Of a DNA stretch of 64,000 nt, positions 11,195 through 18,191 are shown piece by piece. How positions within the stretch are numbered: the stretch's first letter is position 1; the number at the start of each line of letters is the position of its first letter. The notes under the pieces were generated by a model, which searched no databases, was not told where the DNA came from, and worked only from the letters and a program-made list of their open reading frames with translations. The DNA comes from Prorocentrum cordatum (lineage: Eukaryota; Sar; Dinophyceae; Prorocentrales; Prorocentraceae), in contig CAUYUJ010000381.1 of assembly GCA_963575745.1 (NCBI GenBank), forward strand, positions 58,501 to 122,500, read 5' to 3'. The position numbers and the translations under genes are program-made.

Positions 11195-12517
11195 ATGGCG
11201 TTCTGCAGCGCCGACATCAGTGCGATGCTCGCGACGGCCCCGAACGGTTCTTTCAACGGAGCTGGTGCTGTGCAGATCCGCGAGTGGGTTGATTTCGTGC
11301 TGAGCGTGGACCTGAATCCCTCGTCCAAACACGATTTGTTCTACTACGTGGCTGTGTCCCGCCTGTTGGCCGAGGCTGTTGGGGGCATCTCCCCGTCCGA
11401 CTTCGAGGACCCTCACATGCGTGACATGATCAAGGGTTCCATGGCCATCAATGACGTGCCTTACGCGTCAGAACCAGATGAAAAATGGAAGACGTGGAAG
11501 GTGGTTCCAGCCCAGATTGCGTTCGCCCTGCGCGTGCAGGCGAAGTGCGCCCAGGCAGCCCTGCCAGCTCCCACCGCCACGCTCCAGCCTGCCACGGAAT
11601 CCATGACCGGGATGGCCGAGGCCGTGAAGCAATTTGCTGAATTGCAAAGCCAAGCTCTGCAGAAAGGCAAGCCGAAAGGCCTCAGCTTCAAGCTGCAGGA
11701 CAGGCTGGTCGAAACCGGCATGCAAGATTTCGCCAGGGGCAGCCTCCCATCAGAGGAAGTGCTGGCCAAGTTCGAGGCTTCAGGCAAGATTGCCCACGAC
11801 AAAGGCCGCCACTGGGTCGGCTCCGCAGAGGGCGAGGACTTACGCGAGCACCACCGCCCGCAGTGGAGCCGCACGCCAGTCGTGGATGCCATCATCGGTG
11901 ACGGGTCCTACGAGGACAGGGTGAAGCAGTCTGCTGCCGCAAAGCGGTCGGGTGCATGGGTGGACAAGATTGACTACATCAGTTTCGCGACGTTCATGGG
12001 GCACCTGAACGAGTGGGGTTTCAAGCTGATCCTCACCAAGGCGTGCAAGATGTCCGATTTCTTTGCCTACTCCAACAACATCATCCGCATTGCCGAAGAC
12101 CTCGGCGGCGTCAGGACAGCGTTCCAGTACGACGTCCTTCAGCGGAAGGCCATGGCGCAGGCCCTCGAGAGAGACGAAAAAGACCTGACATTGTTTTTCA
12201 CGGAAATCGACAGGAGCATCTTGAAGGACGCCAGAGACAAGGCGGAGAGGCGCTTCGCCGAGACCGCCAGGGCTGGCGGAGCGCAGAAGGGCTCGCACAA
12301 AGGATATTCCAAGGGTGGTCCTGACGTCCGAGGCGCGGGGCCCTCCAGCGCGAGCTCCGGCGGCAAGGGCGCGAAGAACGACAAGGGCGGCGATGACAGG
12401 CGCCCGCGGTCGCCCGAGAGGCGCCCCAAGGGCAGCGCGAGCAAGGGCCACCCCCGCTCCAGGAGTCCGCGCGCCACCGCCAACGGCAGCAGCTGGGAGA
12501 AGCGCTGGTGGAAGTGA
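11195..12517 (+). CDS. gag: YR-retrotransposon Gag-like protein
   Basis: The ATG at 11195 has a good context (GCCATGG) and gives 440 residues. The first two thirds are mixed helical sequence without a recognised domain. The last 90 residues are Gly/Ser/Lys/Arg-rich (SHKGYSKGG, RRPRSPERRPKG, RSRSPR), typical of an RNA-binding tail. No CCHC knuckle is present. By position, before RT, it is the likely structural/nucleocapsid protein. It ends at TGA 12515-12517, and the pol frame continues in the same frame with no spacing. An upstream in-frame GTG at 11123 is possible but less likely than the ATG. Confidence 0.8.
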   Translation: MAFCSADISAMLATAPNGSFNGAGAVQIREWVDFVLSVDLNPSSKHDLFYYVAVSRLLAEAVGGISPSDFEDPHMRDMIKGSMAINDVPYASEPDEKWKTWKVVPAQIAFALRVQAKCAQAALPAPTATLQPATESMTGMAEAVKQFAELQSQALQKGKPKGLSFKLQDRLVETGMQDFARGSLPSEEVLAKFEASGKIAHDKGRHWVGSAEGEDLREHHRPQWSRTPVVDAIIGDGSYEDRVKQSAAAKRSGAWVDKIDYISFATFMGHLNEWGFKLILTKACKMSDFFAYSNNIIRIAEDLGGVRTAFQYDVLQRKAMAQALERDEKDLTLFFTEIDRSILKDARDKAERRFAETARAGGAQKGSHKGYSKGGPDVRGAGPSSASSGGKGAKNDKGGDDRRPRSPERRPKGSASKGHPRSRSPRATANGSSWEKRWWK

Positions 12518-14665
12518 GTGGGTTCGGGGCCACCCGAGGAAGACGGCAGCTCGGCGGGCGAGGGGGACGTCCCCTCGCCCCCGCCAGGCAGCCCTGGTTG
12601 CGCAGCGGTTCCTTTTAAAACTGGTCTCGAGGAGATTGGTGCCACCGTGCGTGTTTTTCTAGCTCGCGATGATCTTCATCGCCTGGGTCCATGGGATCAC
12701 TTGCAGTGGGCCAGTGCTTTGCCCGTTTGCGCTGAAGCCCCCCGCCCGCCGCAGTTTTTAGAGGCAGGGTGCGAGCGCATCGCTAAGATGTCTAGGTCTG
12801 AGTTGCAGCACGCTCGCGCGGAAGCATTGGAGTTTTGGGCTGAGAGAAAGCGAGTGACGGAGCCAGTCTGGCAGCGTGCCTACGCGCAGCTTCCAGCTCA
12901 CTGCCAAGCAGTTTTAGGCCCCCGGAAAAATCTTCTCCTCCTAGGCGAGATGCTTCGCTCCATCGAGTGGCCAGATTCGGCATTGGTGCAACATTTGCAG
13001 CACGGCTTCCCTTTAGTAGGCCTGTTGCCCTCTAGTGGGGTTCGCGCCCAAACTGTTGGCGCAGCCCTGTCTGTGACAAAAGAGTCCTTGCTTGCGGGCG
13101 CGCGGGAGCAGAACTGCACCATGCTTTGCCGAGCGTCGGCGCCTTTTAAGGTTGATGCAACAGTGGCCGCTGGGTTTGCTGCTGCCTGCGATCGTGAGAT
13201 CGGAGAAGGCAAAGCGCGAATTCGGCACTTGAATATCGATCGTTGCATCGTGACACCGCGTTTCCCAGTCACACAGGGCTGGAAAAACACCAGCGCTGGC
13301 AGAGTTCCGAAGGTCAGGTGCGTGGACGACTTTTCGGCTTCCGGCGTCAATGGTGCCACAGGGGTGTCCGAAAGGATGCTCCCTGAAACCTTAGATTCTT
13401 TAGTGGCTTCAATTTGGAAGCTTCCGCCTCGAGTGCCGTTCCGCATTCGCTGGCGCAAAGACGACTTCGTGCAGGCATTTAAAACGCTACCCATTTGCAG
13501 TTCGCATCTGCCTCTGGCAGTGGTGGCCTGGCCGGAAACACTGGCGAAAGACCAGTGTCTCCAGCTTCTTGCGATGCCGTTTGGCGCGTCAGCGTCTGTT
13601 TCCGGATGGGAGCGATTCGGGCTTGCAATTCAGGGCGTGCTGATGCAGATTTTCCTAGTGCTGTACCTCCGCTTCGTCGATGACTTGTTTGCAGGTGACG
13701 CAGCCGATGAATCGACTGGCACAGCCGATCAGAGCTTGACCGGCCCCAGTGGCACAGCGAATCTAGCCAGGCAGGTGATTTCAGACCTCCTTGGCTGGGA
13801 ACTAGACGCCGCGAAGGCTGTCACGGAACAGCCTTCCGCGACGATTCTCGGAGTTGACGTCCACTTTGATGACGCCTCCCAGGAGATGCATTTTCAAATC
13901 GGTTGGGAAAAACTCGAGTTGTGGAGTTCCCAAATCAGCGACGCACTGCTCACTGGTTTCCTATCGCCAGCGCAGGCGCAGAAACTTGCATCGCGGCTCA
14001 GTTGGGGCGCGAGCGCTGTTTTTGGCAGAGGCGCCAGGGCGCCTTTGGCAGCTCTTTTTTACCACAGCGCTGGCAGCACGAGTCGAATCGCAGGCAGAAC
14101 CAGGCTCTCTCTCGCATGGTGGCATAAGTTTTTGCAATCGCCGCCCTCGCGGCGCGTGCCTGTGCATCCACGCGAGCGGCGCAGGTGCATTTTGTACACT
14201 GACGCCACGGGGGCTGGCAAAATGGCATGGGTGTTGCACGCGCCTTTTGCCAAAGTGTGGGCTTCCACAGATGTGCCCGAAAGCGCCCGCAGATGGGCGC
14301 ACTGGCGGAAAAATCAGATTGGCACTTGGGAGCTAATGGCCGCAGTGTGCGCGCTGCGCTGGGTGATGCAGCTCGGCCACGCCGATTTAGAAATCATCTG
14401 CTTTGTCGACAACACCAGTGCTCTAGGCGCTCTCGTGCGGGGTTGCTCGCGGAAATCCGATTGGAACTGTCTAATCGGCAATCTGTGGCTTCTCGCGAGC
14501 CAGAAATCGTATTTAATGCATCTCTGGTATGTGCCGTCTCATTTGAATTTGGCAGATGCGCCCAGTCGGCCATCCCAAAAGGCGCAGGAAATTGCCGACT
14601 TGACTGCGCACGGTTTTCGGTGCATCGATTGGGTTTTCCCCGACAACGCACCCTGGGGCGTGTGA
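12518..14665 (+). CDS. pol: YR-retrotransposon reverse transcriptase / RNase H
   Basis: 715 codons, open from the base after the gag TGA; the first in-frame ATG is only at 12788, so translation is probably by UGA readthrough or reinitiation. RT motifs: RWRKDDFVQAFKTLP (motif A region), LLAMPFGASASVSGWERF (B) and YLRFVDDLFAG (C, VDD catalytic pair). RNase H motifs: LYTDATGAG, WELMAAVCAL, CFVDNTSAL and VPSHLNLADAPSR, covering the D-E-D-(H)-D set. The RT-RNase H order fits DIRS-order elements. All key acidic residues are present, so the protein may be active. It ends at TGA 14663-14665. Confidence 0.92.
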   Translation: MGSGPPEEDGSSAGEGDVPSPPPGSPGCAAVPFKTGLEEIGATVRVFLARDDLHRLGPWDHLQWASALPVCAEAPRPPQFLEAGCERIAKMSRSELQHARAEALEFWAERKRVTEPVWQRAYAQLPAHCQAVLGPRKNLLLLGEMLRSIEWPDSALVQHLQHGFPLVGLLPSSGVRAQTVGAALSVTKESLLAGAREQNCTMLCRASAPFKVDATVAAGFAAACDREIGEGKARIRHLNIDRCIVTPRFPVTQGWKNTSAGRVPKVRCVDDFSASGVNGATGVSERMLPETLDSLVASIWKLPPRVPFRIRWRKDDFVQAFKTLPICSSHLPLAVVAWPETLAKDQCLQLLAMPFGASASVSGWERFGLAIQGVLMQIFLVLYLRFVDDLFAGDAADESTGTADQSLTGPSGTANLARQVISDLLGWELDAAKAVTEQPSATILGVDVHFDDASQEMHFQIGWEKLELWSSQISDALLTGFLSPAQAQKLASRLSWGASAVFGRGARAPLAALFYHSAGSTSRIAGRTRLSLAWWHKFLQSPPSRRVPVHPRERRRCILYTDATGAGKMAWVLHAPFAKVWASTDVPESARRWAHWRKNQIGTWELMAAVCALRWVMQLGHADLEIICFVDNTSALGALVRGCSRKSDWNCLIGNLWLLASQKSYLMHLWYVPSHLNLADAPSRPSQKAQEIADLTAHGFRCIDWVFPDNAPWGV

Positions 14666-14773
14666 GACGAAGAAAAAGCATCGACCGCCGAGAAAAACAA
14701 CATGCGTGCTTGCGTGTGCGGAAAGGTGCGCGTGGCACGCTCGCCCTGCTCGGCCTGCCACTCCGTAGTGTGA
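14666..14773 (+). other. Short in-frame Cys-rich segment between pol and YR
   Basis: Thirty-five codons between the second (14663-14665) and third (14771-14773) in-frame UGA. The translation has CVCGK and, 13 residues on, CSACH: a CxC/CxxC-H arrangement that could bind zinc. It is in the same frame as pol and YR and would be made only by readthrough. Confidence 0.35.
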
Positions 14774-14780
14774 TGGCTCA
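14762..14780 (+). promoter_or_regulatory. Spliced-leader-like motif directly upstream of the YR ORF
   Basis: TCCGTAGTGTGATGGCTCA, identical to 11115-11133 except one C/T. It ends two bases before the YR ATG (14783) and includes the third UGA. Recurrence before two ORFs of one element suggests separate mRNA 5' ends or a recycled leader. Confidence 0.5.
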
Positions 14781-14782
14781 GA

Positions 14783-16525
14783 ATGCTCAATTTCATTTCT
14801 GATAGCCGGAATCGAACCTTCAGTTCCTCTAGTGCGCCGCAAGAACCAGTATCGGCAAGCCAGTCGGAGTCAATTTTTGAGCAGGCTTTGCGGGCTGCAG
14901 CTGGCCAGAGGGCGCTGGACGTGTCGGCGTTGTGCGAAGCGCTCGCCTGCAATGGTTTTTGCCGCCATTCTGATTTGAGCGGCCTGTGCGCTCAGGATCT
15001 TCTCGGTCTCGTTCCTGCTTTTGGCGGCCACAGCCTCGGATTCATCAACAATTTCCTTTCGCATTGCCAGCGCTGCGCTGATCGCGAATTGGCATCGCAG
15101 ACGCGCCGGGGCCGCAATGATGTAAAGAGCGGGGGCGCGCCCTGTGCAGCCCAAAGTGCAAGCAACACGCCCAGTGATATATTTGGCGCTGCAAGTGTGC
15201 CAGATATGGGCGCGCACAGCGAGGCAAAGCAGCGAGCCGCACTGATTGTTCTTGGCGAAGCCAGGCGTTCCCAGAGTGTTCCTGCGTGTGCCGTGTTGGC
15301 CGCCGCGTTGGTCGCTGCTTCCCAGTGCCAATGCTTCCCAGGGGGCGAGCCTTCTGGCACCCCGCGCGAAGAAGCAAAGAAACCGAGGCTCGAAGGATCC
15401 ACCAGTGATCACCTCAATCTGCATGTTTTGTGGATAGAGTTCGCGGGATGGAAAAAGAGCGCCCCGCAGTATGCTTCAGCTGTCAGGTTGTGGGGCCAGG
15501 CAGCCAAAAGCATTTCCGGCGACGAATGGCCGCCGGCAGAATCGATATTGAACGTGTTCGTTGGTTTCTTCCGCAATGGCCATACTCTTCAAAGGTATCT
15601 GTCGCACATACGGAGTGTGTTGCATCTCTTGAATGCTCCTTTGGGCATCCTGGCAGACACGCAAAGATTGGCACGTGGTGCAGATAAGATCACGCAGGAC
15701 ATATTCAGGAAAGAGAAGATTCGAGCCACCGCAGAAGAAACAAAGAGAATTCACAAATGGTGTTGCGACGCAGGATACTTTGTCCTGGCAGCATCCTGGG
15801 TTATCGCTCGCCAATTTTGCTTGCGATATTCTGAGTTGTTGAATCTAGGCAGGCCTGCAGTGTCTTATCGTTTCAGCATCGGCGATCGCAGGGCATGCGT
15901 GGTCCGCTTCGCCCACAGAAAGTGTTACAATGAGCCGTGCGAGACAACCAGGCGCTGCATTTGCAAATTGCAGGGCCGGGCGCTGTGCGGCGTCTGTTCG
16001 TTGTTCTCCCTAGCAGAGCGCGAAGCAATCCCTTTTGCTCAGATTCGCTACGCCGACGCCCTGGCTGTTTTGAAGCTGGCGGCTGCGGCGCTGCGTTTGC
16101 GGAGCGCGCCTGCCTGGGGGACTCGCGCATTCAGGCGTGGTTTTGCGGATGAGGCGCTTCAACAAGGAGGGCCCGCTGCCTTGTTCTTCAGCGGTGGCTG
16201 GAGGGGCGTTGCAGCTTTCGGGTATGTCAGTGCCCAAAGCCGAGGAGCGTTGACGGCCGCAGAGTGGCTCGTCGATCATTCCGATTCTAGCGACGGCGAG
16301 CAGGCCTTTCTGTGCATCGTGTGCGCAGGGGCCAAAAATATGCCACGACATTATCTGTTCGGCGCTGCTGCGCGGTCCGTCGCCTTCTGGTGCAATGGGA
16401 GTCTTTGGGGGGAGACCCAAACGGCTCCGGCCAGGCAGCGCTTCCCAACGTTCCCTTTGCTGGCGCAGGGGCGCCGGCCATCTCTGGAAATGGGCTGGCG
16501 CTGTTATGATTTTCGTGAATCATAA
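14783..16525 (+). CDS. Tyrosine recombinase of the YR retrotransposon
   Basis: 580 residues from the ATG at 14783 to TAA 16523-16525. The N-terminal half is Ala/Ser-rich. A SAM-like core-binding region follows (HTLQRYLSHIRSVLHLLNAP). Catalytic domain: box A Arg at about residue 348 in RQFCLRYSELLNL; box B RAFRRG (447-453), where the usual His of HxxR is Arg but the second Arg (451) is kept; then GGWRGVAAFGYV with the candidate nucleophile Tyr481. The arrangement R - xxxR - W - Y fits YR integrases. A Cys-rich insert (CICKLQGRALCGVC) lies between boxes A and B. The C-terminus is encoded by B1, and the stop codon lies inside A2, so the ORF runs through the recombination junction. Confidence 0.85.
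   Translation: MLNFISDSRNRTFSSSSAPQEPVSASQSESIFEQALRAAAGQRALDVSALCEALACNGFCRHSDLSGLCAQDLLGLVPAFGGHSLGFINNFLSHCQRCADRELASQTRRGRNDVKSGGAPCAAQSASNTPSDIFGAASVPDMGAHSEAKQRAALIVLGEARRSQSVPACAVLAAALVAASQCQCFPGGEPSGTPREEAKKPRLEGSTSDHLNLHVLWIEFAGWKKSAPQYASAVRLWGQAAKSISGDEWPPAESILNVFVGFFRNGHTLQRYLSHIRSVLHLLNAPLGILADTQRLARGADKITQDIFRKEKIRATAEETKRIHKWCCDAGYFVLAASWVIARQFCLRYSELLNLGRPAVSYRFSIGDRRACVVRFAHRKCYNEPCETTRRCICKLQGRALCGVCSLFSLAEREAIPFAQIRYADALAVLKLAAAALRLRSAPAWGTRAFRRGFADEALQQGGPAALFFSGGWRGVAAFGYVSAQSRGALTAAEWLVDHSDSSDGEQAFLCIVCAGAKNMPRHYLFGAAARSVAFWCNGSLWGETQTAPARQRFPTFPLLAQGRRPSLEMGWRCYDFRES
16396..16514 (+). repeat. Split direct repeat B1
   Basis: 119 bp, identical to 17010-17128 except one A/C near the 3' end. 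It overlaps the 3' coding end of the recombinase and abuts A2 with no gap. Confidence 0.95.
16506..16523 (+). promoter_or_regulatory. Candidate YR crossover core at the B1/A2 junction
   Basis: ATGATT-TTCGTG-AATCAT: two perfect 6-bp inverted arms around a 6-bp spacer, with the B1/A2 boundary (16514/16515) in the middle of the spacer. This matches the usual layout of tyrosine-recombinase core sites. In the circular form predicted for such elements, B and A ends would meet in this configuration. Confidence 0.7.
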
Positions 16526-16962
16526 ATTCATTTCTGCAGCAGGAAAATCATGAGGCGCAGTACCCATTGTTTACGCTTCTACGCCTCTTTGCTTACACGC
16601 CTTGCTCACACGCCTCTGCCTGCGGGCGCGTGGCTCGCGCGCTTCTGCCTGCTTCGCGGGGGAAGCGGTTCCTTGGCAGTGCGGCGGAAGAGTTCTGCGC
16701 GAAACGGCGGAAGTATTGATGTGGCGGGGGCGGCAGCTTTGCAGCTTGCCGCCCCGGTGTTCCCTCCTAGATGGTGCAACCGGGGCGTGCTTGTCGCCCT
16801 CAGTCGCATGCGGCCTGGGGGCTGGCACCCCGCGCCTCGCCCGCGGCGCCTGGGGGCTGGGACCCCAGGTGCCTCTGGCTCCTTTGCGTCTCGCGGTGGC
16901 GTCTGGGGGCCAGAGTGTTTGCTGAAAGGGGCTGCGCCTACTGCTCCTCGTCAGGAGCTTTG
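16515..16962 (+). repeat. Split direct repeat A2
   Basis: 448 bp, matching A1. It is followed by 47 bp with no counterpart elsewhere in the element (16963-17009) before B2. Confidence 0.95.
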
Positions 16963-17009
16963 CCCACCCTCGCCGCCCTTTGAGGCTTGCGCCGGCGCCC
17001 TGTCCTGGC

Positions 17010-17128
17010 TGGGAGTCTTTGGGGGGAGACCCAAACGGCTCCGGCCAGGCAGCGCTTCCCAACGTTCCCTTTGCTGGCGCAGGGGCGCCGGCCATCTCTG
17101 GAAATGGGCTGGCGCTGTTCTGATTTTC
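17010..17128 (+). repeat. Split direct repeat B2 (right end of YR element)
   Basis: Matches B1. It ends TGATTTTC; the host flank then reads CAAGGAAAAG. Joining the two host flanks would give CTTTTTCAAGGAAAAG, itself a short inverted repeat with a 6-bp spacer. Confidence 0.95.
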
Positions 17129-18191
17129 CAAGGAAAAGTAGTTGGCCCCAGATTGTGTTGCTGGCACCCGGCTCACACAAAAACAGCAACAACAGCAGCA
17201 ATGGCTGCCGCGAGATACTTCCCCTCACACTGCATCCAGGAATCGCGCTCTCGCGTTGCACGTCCTTTACATTGACTGAGGCGCCGCGCCCCGAAATCTC
17301 TGGAATTACGCTCTCGTCTTGGATGTCCTCACGATGTCTTGGGAATCGCGCTATCGCTAGAGATGTCCTGGCGACTCATGCAGGACTGACGTTACAGCGA
17401 TCCGCCCGCTTGACCCTGCCGTCTGGTCCCGCCCGCCCCGACCCGCCCGACCCGCCCGTCGGGTTCCGTCGCTTGCTGTTCTGCTCCTGACCCCCCCCTT
17501 CTAATCTCGTTCGTGCTCCATCCTTATCTCTCCCCGTTGCCCCTTCCCTCCTCCCCCATGTTTTAGGGGCTTCGCCAACTACACGCGGCACGTCAGGAAG
17601 TTATACCCCCAAAGGGGGGACGATCGAAGGCGAAGATAGCGGGGGTCGAGGTTTGAGATACACATGTTTGAGAGCACGCGGGCAGAAATAGAGCGACAAG
17701 TCTTAACTTAGTTGTCGCTGTTGGTGTTGCAAGGGAGTGACGTTGATGTGGGGCTGGCGCAGCGCAGCTAGAATCGAAGGCAGTGGCCTGCTCAGTGTGT
17801 GGCCCGAGGTGATCAGGCAGCAGGCGGAGAGGGGGCGGGAGCATGAAAAGGAGTGACCTCCCTCGGAGACCATGCTCATCTATCTCGGCGTCGTGCCGTC
17901 CATTTGATCGTGCCCGTCGAGGTGTACGCGTGCATGTGTCCTTCTTGCCACGTGAGAGTCAGCCGCCCAGCAACTGGAATGACGTTCGCAGTTGCCCAGA
18001 GATTCAAGGGACTTCCTGGGGCGTTCGGACAACTCTAATTTCAAAAGCTTCGGGCTGCCTCCTCTGGCTTCTGGGGAGCCTCCAAGGGTCCTCTTGCCTG
18101 AGTCCTCGGGGGTCTTCATCGGGGCATCCTGGCGCTTCGGCACGTGGGGGGCCATGCGCGTGCGCAGATTCACCTTCCTAGCGCCTGCCAG
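17129..18191. other. No gene recognised; upstream of the NADAR gene
   Basis: It contains a GACCCGCCC-rich block at about 17415-17465 and ordinary non-coding DNA. A first exon and promoter of the NADAR gene may lie here or further upstream in intronic DNA, but none could be identified. Confidence 0.4.

Larger units (their letters stand above)
9558..17128 (+). mobile_element. Tyrosine-recombinase retrotransposon with split direct repeats (PAT/Ngaro-like)
   Basis: A 7571-bp element with the order A1 (9558-10005), leader, gag, RT/RNase H, YR, B1 (16396-16514), A2 (16515-16962), 47 bp, B2 (17010-17128). A1 and A2 are 448 bp with two mismatches; B1 and B2 are 119 bp with one. This A1...B1A2B2 layout is the split-direct-repeat signature of YR retrotransposons of the DIRS order (PAT and Ngaro types), which integrate through a circular DNA by tyrosine recombinase. 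No DDE integrase or aspartic protease is seen, and no DAM methylase domain was noticed, which favours a Ngaro-like layout. B1 abuts A2 exactly. No target-site duplication is apparent, as expected for YR integration. The near-identity of the repeats suggests recent activity. Confidence 0.9.

Noticed and set aside
9558-16962. The 448-bp direct repeats as ordinary LTRs of a Gypsy/Copia element
   Set aside because: A second repeat pair (B1/B2), a tyrosine recombinase instead of a DDE integrase, no protease and no target duplication point to split direct repeats.
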